Source of the DNA: Glebionis coronaria
Taxonomy: Eukaryota > Streptophyta > Magnoliopsida > Asterales > Asteraceae
Reading direction: 5' to 3'
DNA: 64,000 nucleotides
Assembly: GCA_025667525.1 (NCBI GenBank)
Contig: CM046882.1
Span: forward strand, 211,528,592-211,592,591
The translations under genes were made by a program, and so were the position numbers. This document shows positions 11,558 through 24,054 of this stretch, one piece after another. Within the stretch, counting starts at the first letter, position 1. Each line of letters opens with the position of its first letter. The notes below the pieces were generated by a model. It was not told the DNA's origin and did not search any database. It saw only the letters and a list, made by a program, of their open reading frames with translations.

Positions 11558-14500
11558 GCATTTACCCTTAAACAGGATCTTTGTCCTCAAATATCATCTT
11601 ACTTTACTACTCGCTTCTTATAGAGTTAAAGCCATGTGGGTATTTCCTCCACATTCGGTCTTTTCTCACAAGTGTAATTCATTACAATACGCGAGTTTCA
11701 CCAAACATAACTACGGGAATAAGATCAGGCTTATTGTTGACTTACTTTCTCTATCCATGATGTTCACGGGTTTTTGATGAATGCAACTTTTCGCCGATCT
11801 AAGCTTTACTAAGGAACAATCAGATTCTAACTTGATAGATATTCCATCAAGTTCGATATACGAAACATAATTCACGCAGCTCTTGAAGTCCTAGGGTAGA
11901 TCCAGCTTATATGCCTTTCAATCCCAACTTTTACATCATCTCAATGGTCCCATACAACGGGGACTTATATCCCATGATTTGTCAGATCATGAATTCATTT
12001 TTCTAAGGTTAAAAATTGTGGCATAACTTCGCTACCCATTTGGCACTTCAAGATCTACATTTCATATTCACATAACCTCTTGCCCACTACCGGCTGTCAA
12101 TAATCAGATCCTAATATCAATAATCATTTTAGATCTCGCGGGTCGGGTATTTTGTAAGGTTAGGTTCGCCATCATAGGAAACCTTAAACCTAAAAGAAAT
12201 GTCCAACTCACAATGGGTGTATGTCGGGTGTCTTCATCTCAACTCTTGCTTACAGATGCTCTAATATAAATCCTAACAAGATTAGATCTCGATCCTAATA
12301 CGATAATTATCGATGATAATCTCTCCAAAGGAAAACGATTATACGGTCTATTACCAAAGGTCAATCATTCAAACATAAAACAGCACTTATATTACTTTGT
12401 ATCGTTACTTTACCTCGTCCCTTCGATTTGGGGTGGTATATAGTACTCTCATCAAGGTTCGTTCTCAATGATTTCTGAGCAAATCTCTAGAAATTCGATG
12501 CGAAGCGAGGATCTTGATAAAGATGTTCGATACAGGCACACTATGTTTACATAACTCTTTTGCATTTATCATTAACGGGAATGATATTAGCAGATTTGGT
12601 CAGTCTGTCGACGATGACCCAAATCGAATCAAATTCAGATGATGACCTTTGCAATAGCTAGACGTTTACTAATGTATGAGGCGATGTCTGCCTTCATAAT
12701 TGCCATCAGTACAACTTCTTCAGACAAAGATACTTTTAGTCATAAATGACATAAATAGAATACTTATACTTACAAATTCCAACATAACTATATTTCACAA
12801 TCCTTCATATTTAGGCAACCATAAGTGGTCTTTAAAACATTTAACGCTATCGGCTTCTAAATTTTAATGGTTCACATTATCCGCGAACCCCTTTTATTAA
12901 CTATATTATCCCTTTTATAAGCATCGGTTATATTTTAAATTGTTCGGCAATTTATTTTGCACCTTCATTATTAAGGAACATGTCCTAATTGGTTCTTTAT
13001 CTTTTCTACATAATGCGTCGGTATCTATATTCACTTCTCATGATGATATAATTATCATGTCCACAATTCACTCAGATATTCTTTCTATATTATGCGTCAG
13101 TAATTACGTTCACCTTTCTTCATATTTTCTAAGTTTCAGTTTCGTCTCATCTATCATTTTTATCAGTTTTTCTCAATCCAGCGTTTAAAGCGTCGATAAT
13201 TATTGCAAGTAATTAAATAATAAATATTAAATTTTTATGAAACGTAAACGTAAAATTTTAAGTTTCCTAGTTCGACCAATTATATAAAATGTTCAAAATA
13301 AATTTGAATTTAATTAACAAGATTTATGTTGATTTATCGAAAATATTTAATAAGATTCGTAAATGTTCGAAAAACCTTTGTTTATATTTTGGTCAAAATT
13401 TTCTTAGTTGAAAAGCAAAAATTGTTGTTTCAATTTTTAAGTCATGGTTTAAATGGTTTTCCTTAATCCTTCTTAAGTTGTCTTAAGGTATGCAAAAACA
13501 TTTACCCCTAAACAGGAGTTTATTTAAATGTTTTGTGTATAAGGGAATAATCCCTTTAAAAATCCTTTGTTTAAACATTTGTCAAAACATATTTGCACTT
13601 TCTTTTTAGTAATACTCAAAGTCTTAAAAGGGCTCTTAATTTTTAAGAGTCAACATAGATTCCATTATCTATTAATCGCATGGTCAATTAATATAAAGGA
13701 TTTAGTCTTTAATCACATGTTAAATATTCAAAGTATAGATTTTTTCGTTCGGCCCATTAAGGACAATCTATAAATAATTATTAACTCATTCTTATTCTTA
13801 TAAATAAACAAATAAATGGTCCTTAATGATCACGAGCATGAATTTATCAAATTACAGCCTACACACGTGATTCACCAAATTTATGGATGCTACATGTGTA
13901 TTAGTCAATCCAAACGACATCACGTGAAACTCATAATGTTCATTACAAGTTTTGGATGTAATGATTGGAATAGATAATCTTTTTCGCAGATGCGAAGTTG
14001 ATGATAACCATGCTGAGGATCAAATCTTTAAAACATACGCTAGAATCTTGTAAATGATCGAACAAATCTTCCATTTCGAGTTATGGATATCGTTTTCGAT
14101 TGTCAATTTACTCAGTTCATAGTAATCTATAAATATAAGGAATGATAACACCATAGCTCTTCAGGATGACGAGCTCGGTGGAATAAAATCTTTCTCCGAC
14201 AACTCTCTCAGTTGTACGGTTATTCCTTTAATTCAGATGGTACTGACGTACAGTGCACAAGCCACAGGTGCAGCACCGTGAATATAATCAATACCAAATT
14301 CAACTTGCCTTAGTGGCGAAAGTCTAGGTAATTCATCAACAAATACCTCCTAAAGTTTTAGATAACAGAAACATCTTTTAATAAGTTTATTTTAAGTTCT
14401 TTCTAGATTATAATATCTATGACTAATTCACAACCATTTCACGATATACTTTTAAGTCTAAAAGCAGGATACAGCCACCTATCGGGGATTGTTTAAATCA
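11558..14500 (-). pseudogene. Element B pol remnant (RT, RNase H, integrase)
   Basis: No long frame survives, but minus-strand translation shows clear blocks. At 12540-12632 there is [12 protein letters not shown] and at about 12499-12525 QDPRFASNF, both integrase core motifs. At about 13850-13925 there is [13 protein letters not shown], and around 13985-14090 EDLFDHLQDSSV and HGYHQLRI, both reverse transcriptase motifs. The order RT before integrase is that of Ty3/gypsy, and the motif style is that of chromoviruses. Frameshifts and stops separate all blocks. The RNase H position (about 12700-13700) is inferred; I could not read its motifs. The polypurine tract next to the 3' LTR (11558-11575) is degenerate (AAGGGTAAATG on the minus strand). 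Confidence 0.75.
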
Positions 14501-16956
14501 CTTTTGATAATCAACATCTTATCATTTAGGGGAATTCTATTCGAGTTCCCATCGATTAAGACAATGTCGTCATGTCATAATCAATCAATCCAGTTTACTG
14601 GCACTATCAACTTTCCAGTTTTATTGCCGTCGATAAGATGTGAACTTCTCAAAAGACTAATAATAACTCATAATCCTTCACAAATTCAAGGATATATGGA
14701 GACATAACTACTATTAAAAGAGTAAGGTTAACGCATAATCAACGCGATAGAATTTCAAATCAGATACAGACGAAAACATTTAACGAATATGAAATATATC
14801 CCATGTTTTCATATTTTGAGTACGCATTCGAAAGCTCCTCGGATCGTTACCCAAGTCATTCAAATGAAACCAAATCAAAAGTATGATAGGAACGTCGATA
14901 CATCCAGTCGGGTATCAACACTCGGTAATCAGATACTTTTCCTAAGAATCTCACTACGGGAGAATTAGACAAGAAAGAATTGTCAATTGTCAAATAAGAC
15001 AATTTCCACAGATGAGTAAATTCGACTCAGAAGAATAGATGATACAGGCACATATGTAGGTGTCCCTAATACTATGTCCTTATTTTTCACTTCTTGCAGA
15101 TCTCATAAAATTTATTCTTTCACAATCTTCAAAGAAAATTTAGTGCTTATTAATCAGTTTTATGGTGACTACTAATCAGCCTTGCATGGTCCATTCCAAA
15201 TTGTATGTAGGCGCGCAACTATATACAATTTCAAGATCAACGATGCAATACTCAGTTCGTCAAAATATTATCATCATGTTTATAATAAAAACACTTTCAT
15301 GCTTAATTCTTAAATAAGAATCAAAAATAAATTTACAAAGATTTTCTTTGTTATGAGAACAATTAAGTTTTTCCAAGGTGTTTTATAAACAACTTCATTT
15401 CGATAACGATTATTTATAAGTCTAACTTTAAATAATCCATATGGTGATGAAAACCCAATTTTTCTCAAGGGATACTGTTTTAACTTATAAAAACAATGAG
15501 TGATCTGCAAAAGAGTGATGAAAGCTTGCTCACCAAGAATTAACTATGATATGATAGGAAATGAGCTTAGCCAAATAATCATGAGGTTCATGACCTTGAT
15601 GGCACTCAGGAATACAAAGAGAATAATCCACAACGTAACTCAATTCAAGATGAGTACTTGTTCAATGGTTGCATCACTAATGCGAACATTAGGAAGAAGC
15701 AATAAAAGATAGATAACATCAATACATGTAGAATTTAGCAATCAAAGGTAGTCTTTTCATTAATCACAAACAAGTCAAATTGTACCGTAACACATTGCGT
15801 GTCACTATGTCATACAATTTCCAAAACTCATCCTACCAACTGATATCTCAGTTAAGTTAGGGATTTTTAAAAGATACCACAATGAATACTAATCTACAAG
15901 AGTCATTAGGTGTTCCACATGTCCCGGAAGATCCATCGGTCCCAATTAAGAAGAAGATTTCTTCAATTTATTTCTTTGGACACTAGGCATCCTCATTAGT
16001 GGACAATGGCCTAGGAACAACCCTTAACACAAACTAACAATCATTTAAAACCTCATAATTCAATCAAAGAACTTAACGACTTCCTCTTAACAATCTCATA
16101 TTCCATACAGGTTAAGTTTCGCTTTATTCAAGTTTTAACCAATTTTATACTCAATTCGATATCCTACCTTATTCTCCCATACTTTCAACCTTATTCTTTG
16201 GTCTTGTAAAGGAAATATAAGCTCAATATGAACAACACTTAATTTCCAATCCTATATCTCTTACGACAACAATTATCAAATGAGTCACTAGTATGAAATG
16301 ACTCGATCATTCAACTAGAGTTCTTGGAAAGGTACTAGTGCCATGAGGCTTTTGGGTAATGGTTCCAATGACAGCCTCAAGTGCAACATTCACCCTTTCG
16401 ACTTCAATTTAAGAATTGGATGACAACGAATCAGATGACATCTTTCTAGGTGGTAACGTTTTGTCAAACTCCACTCTATAAGGAAAGATCGTCATGACAT
16501 CGATATCAGATTTAATCTTGCCAATTCTTTTTCAAAATCACAATCAACTAATATCTACATTTCTACGAATATCAACCATTTGTTGGGATCATAAATATCC
16601 ACAACTTGGTTTAGATCTAGGATAGCTAGAATTCCTACGAGAATAGCTTCGATTAATTTAATAGGGGATTTAGGGTTTCTTGTGACAATCTACTTCGTAT
16701 AAATACCTCGTATAAAAATCAAAATAATCATCAAACAATCATGTAATAAAATTACATCATATATATATATATATAATCCAAGTTATATATATTAAAATAA
16801 CACTTCTCAATCTTGGCCTTGTCGGTAACTCGGGAATTCTTCGGCACCGTTATAGTCAAAAGATTTTTAGACATTTATAGAAAAATGTTTATAGTTAAAA
16901 GATTTTGAAATGTTTTATTCAAAACCTTAGTTTTAAAAATCTTTCGTTCTCTATAA
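14501..16956 (-). pseudogene. Element B gag and leader remnant
   Basis: This region lies between the pol remnant and the primer site on the minus strand and is where gag and protease belong. A readable stretch at about 16300-16510 (PRKMSSDSLSSNS, then VNVALEAVIGTI after a stop) may be the start of gag. I could not find a CCHC knuckle or the protease DSG motif with confidence. From 15450 rightward it is the same sequence as 1-1542 in element A. Confidence 0.5.
16758..16795. repeat. TA microsatellite in the leader of B
   Basis: An alternating TA run and a second short run, in the same place as the longer tract at 1311-1361 in A. Confidence 0.85.
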
Positions 16957-16973
16957 CGAGAGCTCTGGTACCA
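16957..16973 (-). other. Primer binding site of element B
   Basis: TGGTACCAGAGCTCTCG on the minus strand, identical to the site of A and placed three bases after the 5' LTR. It is an initiator-Met-type site with a C in place of the usual T in TGGTATC. Confidence 0.87.
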
Positions 16974-16976
16974 AAC

Positions 16977-19900
16977 TGTAACACCCCCAAATTTATACAA
17001 CTCAATACAGCGGAAGACTCGTTGGTGTTACGGGATAGCACATTACTCACATCATAGACAACGCATAAAAATCGCTTCGTTTATTAATAAAGCATTTCCA
17101 TTCATAAATATCAAAGTTACATAGGTCCCAAGTCATTACATTTTATACAAGGTTTTACAAAATATTTGAATGGAAAATATTGTTTAAGTGCTGGCCATGA
17201 ATTCTTGTCGTCTTCCAGAGAATTACCTTCAAGTACTTGAGACAAAACATGTTAAAAGAAAAGGTCAGCGATAACGCCGAGTGAATTCATAGAGTTTAAT
17301 AAAATCCATCAATATAATATCAGTATAAAATTATTACTGAAAATTATTTTGTACAAATCATTTTAATAGGCCATAAAATAGCCAAAGTCATTTTATACAA
17401 ATCTTCATCAAAATCATAATATAGGCATTTGCCTTAAAAATCATTATACGAGCCAATGTCGTAAAAACATCATACAATACGTCTTATGACGTTGTATGAA
17501 AATAAAAACCGTTATATGAATATGGTTATGAAAACCAAAACACAAACATAATATCAATAGTATGACCCTGTATTGCTAGTCAGGCAATACATCGTGATTC
17601 GAAGCGTCTAATAGTATTTCGTTAGTTTGGATTATTATAAGCCGCATGACATTGTTACCTTACTAAACCAACAACGGGTAGCTAACCCGATACTCAATTT
17701 GCCCATCTAAAGTAGCGTGTCGTCACAAAGGTCACGCTATGGAAATCTTCTCATACATAAATTCGCTTACCAATCAATGTGGCACGACGGGGATCAACCG
17801 TCAAGGCGCGAACTGGGGTGATCGTCTCCAAATAGTACTATTATATGCATAAGCGTCTACCAAATCCCGGTAGTTCACAATTCATGCTAATGGGACTTTT
17901 AGTGACATAACCTAACTTTAATAATCCATTTAATTTCATCTATCGGGTCCTTTAATCATTTATCGGGTCATACAATCGGGTCATACAATCATCCGGGTCT
18001 AAATCAATAAACAAACAATAGGGACAAATGGTGTCCTATTCTATAAAAAGTAACATGTTATCTCCCTCGCGGGTTTATAAAACATTTCATAAAAACATTT
18101 AAAAGATTGTGAGGCTATGAACTCACATTGATGTGGGAAGGCGGCTTATCGGCAATTCGGACGTACGGTACGTGCTTCAATCACGGAAACCTAGACAAAT
18201 AATACTCGTCTTAGACTCATGTCCAATGACTTTATAAAAATAACAGTTATGTATGCATATGATGATTATATATATATGATGATCAAGTGGGTTTACATAT
18301 TCTCGTTTACTCATTTTAGTGTTATGTGTCGATAACTTTTATACTAGTTTACTAGTTTTACCTATTTACGTGTTTTAGGTTCAATAAACTTATTATAAGT
18401 TCTTTAACTTGTTTTAATCCATTTTATACTTATATTATCAGTATCTATACTTTCCATATTGGGCCAAAATGGGTTAAGCCCAATAAGTTCTTTTTATAAG
18501 TGTTTTAACTTATTTAGTCCAATTATTAGTCCAGTATGTTTACTTAGCTCGTTAATGTCCGTATGTCCTATAGTTCGGGTTTTATCGGTTTTACTCGTTT
18601 TAGATAGTTATATATCAGTATATGACTTTTAAAAACTTTATAATAGACGGGTTTGATCGTCAAAGTTTTAATTGGCGAAAAACGTTAATTTTACGGTAAT
18701 AGCCGAAAAAGTCGTAAAAATCAAGTTTATAGTTTTTATTACTTAGAAGTATTATTCCACTACCATTTTTATAATTTATACAGTTATTTAACCTATTACG
18801 TATTTATATAAATAAAATCCATAAGTTAGTGGGTTTTTATTTTACATTTTATACAATATAATTTTAAGTGCTTATATAATAATAATAAACATTAATTCTC
18901 AAAATCTGATTTTTATTTTCATTTTCACCAAAACTGCCATATCTAGAGTTCTATATGGAGATAGAAGCTCAAATTTTTATCACATAAACTAAATGATATG
19001 TGCTCCATTTAAATCTTCTATAGATACTGTTGAATCATCCTCTAAGTATTTTCTAAAAATCGTCCAAAACAGTGAACTAGATTTGTACTTTAAACTTGTT
19101 TTGATCATATCTCACTCATTACAATGATTCCATTGCATCGCCAACTCTCACATGTGTACAAGACCCATAGCTTACTGTAAATCCATTAATCTATGCTATT
19201 TTATCAGTTCATGACATGTTTCTTTACTGTTTTATACAGCCAACAAATTTAAACAAGATTTTAGCCTTGTTTCTTATAGTCTTTCATCTTTTTAAGCATG
19301 TTTATCAACACCAAATCCCCACATAACATTTTTATCATCATATAATCATCATATACATATACAATAGGAAATAAAATACATGGTTACATAATCAAAATAA
19401 CAAGAATATGGGGAGAACAATCTTTATACCACCATGATGATGTAGGTTGTGATCAAAACATGGATTTTGATGGAGAAACTTGTGAATCACCAAGACCATC
19501 TTCAAGACCACCATTCTTCATGAATACCTTGTGGAAAATCAGCCCTAATACTTCATGGAAACTCCTCCTTGGATGCTAAAACTTGCACCAATCTTCCTCT
19601 TTTTGAATGGAGATTAACATATGTAAGTTATAACATATGTTTGTGGTTAAATTTTGATCAAAATGGGAGTTTTAGGGAGAGAGTGGACGAATTTCAAGAG
19701 AGAGAGGGAGGAGAGTTGTGTGGTTTGCATGTTAGAAAATGAGAACAATGGTTTGAGGTGCTAGTTTTGGAGTAAGCTTAATGTGTTGGTGGCTTCAAAA
19801 TGAAGCTAATGGACAAGTGTAGCTTGTATGCTACAACTTGACACCTCATGGTGTGTGGTAGCTTAATGTTGTCGTCCATATTGAGTGGGGTGGGGCAAGA

Positions 19901-20421
19901 TTTATCTTGTCTCATCCCACTAATTTACGGGTACTCCTCGATTCTAGTTTCCTCGATTTGCGTGCCCTCGGGTCGTTTTACGAAAAACGTTTTTATAAAT
20001 TATGAATCAACGTCACAAAACGAATCCAATAAAAATTGTCTCATCAAAAACGGAGTTCGAAAACGTAAATACGTAATCCTAGGGTTTCCGGTTTAGTCGT
20101 AAAGGACGTTAAAATAAAATCGTAAGTCCTAATCTCTTCTCGTAAATTTGTGAGTTTATGAACCAACACAAATTTAAAATTCCAAAATAATATTCACGGA
20201 TAAATTTATTTTCTGAAATGTCAGACTGTCACCAAAGACGGTGTATGTAAACGTAAGCACGTAACGTTGAATCCTCCGGTTTAGACGTAGTCGACGCTAC
20301 TTCAAGACGTAAATCCAAATTACTTCCCAAAAATAAGTGAGTTCATATTGTAATATTAAAATAATGTTTTCAAATAAATATTGAGAATAAAATATCAACC
20401 ATAAATTGACGGATTGTCACA
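16977..20421 (-). mobile_element. 5' LTR of element B (3445 bp)
   Basis: Reads from TGTGACAATCC (ending at 20421) to GGTGTTACA (16977) on the minus strand. It keeps the block of about 229 bp lost from the 3' LTR; A has it too (about 3390-3620), so the shorter LTR is the derived state. The start of U3 (20030-20320) is rich in ACGTAA/CGTAA words. Confidence 0.93.
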
Positions 20422-20774
20422 TATAAAACATATACTGGGGAAAACAGTTGGCTGCATACGGGGAATCCTAATAAGGAAGAATGTCCATACTGAAAGGACG
20501 GAGAATCTGTTCCTTATGTCCAGTGAACGAAGAAGACGAACGGAAGAGAGTCCTACTTCGGTATCACTAATTCTACATAAATACATACGTGTATAAGTAT
20601 CTGATTACTGAGTATGTAACTGGTTTTATATCATGTCCTAGCTTGTTTTATATGTTCATGTCATGTTTTACTGATTTAAGATTTATACTGTGTTTATCCT
20701 ATATTATGTCTATTCTGATTAGGAATTACTTGTATTTCATGTATTATTATACTTGTTGTGTAATAATAAGTAAC

Positions 20775-20965
20775 TTTCTAAAAATAGCAGGTTTCCAAAA
20801 TTAGAAAGTTTCCAAAAATAGAAAGTTACCAAAAATAGAAAGTTCCCAAAAATAGAATGTTTCCAAAAATAGAATTACTGCTTAAAATAGACAAGTTTCT
20901 AAAAATAGAAAGTTTCCATAAATAGATTAGCTGTCTTAAATAAATAAGTTTCTAAAAATAGAAAG
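20775..20965. repeat. 17-bp tandem array in the LTR of C
   Basis: About nine imperfect copies of a unit like TTTCCAAAAATAGAAAG. The same array in the other LTR (28925-29145) has at least one more copy, so copy number has changed since insertion. Confidence 0.9.
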
Positions 20966-21154
20966 TTTCCATAATTAGATATAAGTTGGATAATTAAGCT
21001 AATTATATAAGCTTAAGTATTTTCTGATTAATATTCTAAGTCATGTGATTATATAGTATAGTTTATTAATTATTTCATTTAAATTAAATAAACTATAGGT
21101 TTTAAGTATTTAATTAAATATAGCATGATTTAATTAAATAAAGGTAAAATAAAT

Positions 21155-21325
21155 AATTAGGTTAAAACATGTATTATTATCTATTAATAATATAACCTAA
21201 GTCATGTAAATTAATTAATTATAAGTCATGATTTTAATAATTAGTTAATTATATACACTAATTAAAAGATAACTACTTAGGTTAAAATTCATGAATTAAT
21301 AATTAAATTAATAACCTAAGTCATG
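21155..21325. repeat. AT-rich inverted repeats TTAGGTTA...TAACCTAA in the LTR of C
   Basis: Two successive pairs of TTAGGTTA and TAACCTAAG flank AT-rich loops (about 21157-21197 and 21277-21318). The right LTR has the same arrangement at about 29325-29490. Confidence 0.7.
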
Positions 21326-21507
21326 TAAATTAAATTAATCATGTTCATGCTTTTAATTAATTTAATTTAAATCTTGTAAAAATAATATAACTTGTAAAAA
21401 TAATAAACCTTGAAAAATAATTCATGAACTGGACCGTGTTTTTATTCTAACATATGAACTGGACCCGTGTTTAAAACCCATGAACCGGACCCGTAACCAT
21501 CACCATA

Positions 21508-21638
21508 CCCCGACCTAGGTTGGGGTTTTCCCTTCCTTGCTGCTGCCGTGACCCGAGACCAACCAAACCACCACCAAACCGAGACCATGTGGTCTCGGTG
21601 GTGCGAGTAAACCTAAGTTGAGACCCCTCTTGGGGCTC
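21508..21638. repeat. GC-rich cluster of three hairpins in the LTR of C
   Basis: In order: an 18-nt near-palindrome at 21508-21525; 10-nt perfect arms ACCGAGACCA and TGGTCTCGGT at 21578-21599; and a GAGACCCC/GGGGCTC stem at about 21618-21638. Just before it are three copies of an ATGAACYGGACC word (21424-21490). It is a GC-rich island in an otherwise AT-rich LTR. Confidence 0.8.
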
Positions 21639-22433
21639 GGTTAGGCGTCAGCCACAACAAACACCCCTAAACACTTAATTGATTTAAACCCCATGATTAA
21701 ATAGCATGTTTATATCTTGTTTTTAATTAATTATTAAAAACATTCATGATTTTATGTGATACACAAATCAAAACATAAAAAGAAAAAAGGTTAAAGGTTA
21801 TACCAATCACGTGAATCGAATGAGGATGAACACACAACGATCCTTGCAATAAAACAAAGACCAAAATCAAACCGAATCACCACTTTGGTGATGCTAAACC
21901 CGGCGGCCAAAGACAAAGGAAGAAGGAAAATGTTTTTAGGGTTTTTCTTGTTTTCACTAAATGTGTTAAATGAAAATAACTTTTCCTTAAATTCCATGTT
22001 TAGTAAAATTATGGGCTTGGCCCCTTTGGTCTTGTGTGTCCGCGGGTAGGGGCCCACATAAGGGTAACCCGTACATTTCTCGTGACTAAAATAATAGTGT
22101 GTTCTCGTGTTCATGTTTTTACGTGATTTAATTTGTTATCGATCGTGACTTAATATATTTATTCGTGATCGTAATAAATATACATACATACGTAATATTA
22201 AGCTCGTGATTAATTTACGTTCATGATTTCATGTTCGTATGTTCGTGATTATAATTATTATTGGAATAATTATCGTGTGTTAATACGTAATAAATACTTA
22301 TCGTGTTATAACACGTACGTAAATACTTGTAACTCTTGTTCATGAAACGTAAACATGCTATAAAAGGAAAGTCTTAATCATGTACGTACTATCGTAATGG
22401 AACTATTCATGGTAAAAGCTTGCTGGTTTTACA

Positions 22434-22451
22434 ACTCTTCCCCCCTAAAAA
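22434..22451 (-). other. Polypurine tract of element C
   Basis: On the minus strand AGGGGGGAAGAGT directly precedes the 3' LTR start TGTAAAACC. This is the expected plus-strand priming site and confirms the element's direction. Confidence 0.85.
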
Positions 22452-22510
22452 GAATAATTCTTCCCTGAATTATAGATCAAGTAAACTAGAAAAGAAGAAC
22501 ATACCCGAAT

Positions 22511-24054
22511 TCAAAATATGAAATGAGGGTAAGAAGCCCGGATAGACTCCTTTGTTTCCCAAGTGGCTTCCCGCTCGGTATGATCCCTCCAAAGGATTTT
22601 GACGAATGAAATCGTCTTCCTTCTCATGACTCGTTCTTGTCTGTCAAGAAATCGTTCGCGTTCTTCTATGAAAGTGAGATATTCACGAATCTGTTCCAGT
22701 GGCTACTAAACCATGTGAAGGGGATGATACTGGTACCCTCTGAGTAAGGACACATGGAAAACATTGTGTACATGAGAAAGCTGCGGAGGTAACGCTAAAA
22801 GGTAAGATACTTCACCAACTCGTTCAATGATATCAAACGGTCTGATGAATCGAGGACTGAGCTTCCCTTTAATTCCAAAACGTCTAACACCACGTGCCGG
22901 CGAAACCTTAAGGAAAACGTGATCTCCTACGTTAGAATGTATGTCCCTACGATGCTTGTTAGCGTAGCTCTTCTGACGTGACCGTGCTTCTTCCAGTTTC
23001 TGCTTAGCTACTGCGATCTTCTCATTCGTCAGCTCTATGATTTCTGGTCCTTCAAGTGTTCGCTCCCCAACCTGATCCCAGCAGATTGGGGCGCGACACT
23101 TTCTTCCATACAACATCTCAAAGGGAGCACACTTGATACTTGCGTGCCAACTGTTGTTGTATGCAAACTCCACCAAACAGATACAATCGTCCCAATCACC
23201 CATCCATTCCAACGCACATGACCTCAACATGTCTTCCAATGTCTGAATCGTTCGCTCTGACTGCCCGTCTGTTAGAGGATGAAAAGCCGTGCTAAGCTTA
23301 AGTTGTGTACCCCAAGCTTTCTGCAAACTTCTCCAGAATTGCGAAGTGAATCAAGGATCTCTGTCTGAGACGATGCTGGATGGAGCACCGAATCTTCCTT
23401 ACGGATTGGTAAGAAATGAGCTGATTTGGTAAGTCGATCAACGATCACGCAAATAGCATCGTGCTTCCTCTTGGTTGGTGGAAGACCAGTAACAAAATCC
23501 ATGGTGATTTTGTCCCACTTCCACTCTGGAATATCTAACGGTTGAAGAAGACCGCCAGGTCGCTGATGCTCGATCTTAACCTGCTGGCAGGTAAGACATT
23601 TGGAGACGTAAGTAGCAACATCCCGTTTCATACCACTCCACCAAAAGTACTGCTTGATGTCATGGTACATCTTGGTCGAGTCAGGATGTATTGAAAATGG
23701 GGAGCTATGAGCCTCAGCTAACAAGGCTTCCTGGAGTTCTTGATCATCAAGAACACAAAGTCTCGTGCCCAGCCATAAGATACCATCTGCATCTACTCTG
23801 AACTCTGTCTACTTCTCCAAATTTTGAATTATCGCCCAGATTTCTCCATCATGTTTCTGAGCTTCCTTGATCTTAGAGAGTAACTCGGGTTCTACTCTAA
23901 GATTAGCCCAATAACCTTGATGTCCACGTACCATGATCTCTATGTCTAGTCGCTACAAGTCTCTTATGATTTCCTCCTCAATCTCAATGTCGTTGGTCAT
24001 TCCGGACTTTCTGCTAAGTGCATATGCCACTACATTTGCCTTGCCGGGATGATA
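22511..24054 (-). pseudogene. Element C integrase and chromodomain-like tail
   Basis: Minus strand. The N-terminal zinc-binding part includes HPDSTKMYHDIKQ and CLTCQQVK; then core motifs MDFVTGLPP (first Asp), SDRDP (second Asp) and GQSERT (Glu), so the DD35E residues are all present. Between HFLPIRKEDS and GAPSSIVSDRD about 47-50 bases are missing compared with element E, which shifts the frame near 23395; a TGA follows at 23351-23353. After the GKLSPRF region come two adjacent stops (22703-22708). The last part, with ERVMRRKTISFVKILW and EREATWE, looks like a chromodomain and ends at a stop at 22511. Other stops lie at 23809-23811 and 23953-23955. Confidence 0.88.

Larger units (their letters stand above)
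8342..20421 (-). mobile_element. Element B, complete 12.1-kb gypsy element, same family as A
   Basis: Two LTRs (8342-11557 and 16977-20421) flank a 5.4-kb internal region, bounded by a perfect TATAA TSD. The primer site lies at the right LTR, so the element reads on the minus strand. Internal coding sequence is badly decayed, but integrase and reverse transcriptase motifs are readable on the minus strand in the expected order. It is inserted in the 3' LTR of C. The other LTR of C at 28560-28600 shows the site without the insertion. Confidence 0.93.
20422..22433 (-). mobile_element. Element C 3' LTR, right fragment
   Basis: Begins with the second TATAA TSD copy of B and then continues the LTR that stopped at 8341, matching 28575-30600. 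On the minus strand the LTR begins TGTAAAACC at 22433. It contains a 17-bp tandem array, AT-rich inverted repeats, a GC-rich hairpin cluster, and a CGTGATTA/CGTAATA-rich segment at 22110-22390. No convincing gene. Confidence 0.92.

Noticed and set aside
12940..13188. Hydrophobic plus-strand frame of 82 codons
   Set aside because: It lies opposite decayed pol of B, and hydrophobicity follows from AT-rich sequence.
20589..20804. 71-codon plus-strand frame, repeated at 28742-28957
   Set aside because: Duplicate LTR sequence of C, partly made of the 17-bp array.
21791..22114. 107-codon minus-strand frame, with a longer version at 29895-30281
   Set aside because: LTR of C in both copies. The reading differs between copies by a frameshift and has no family motif.
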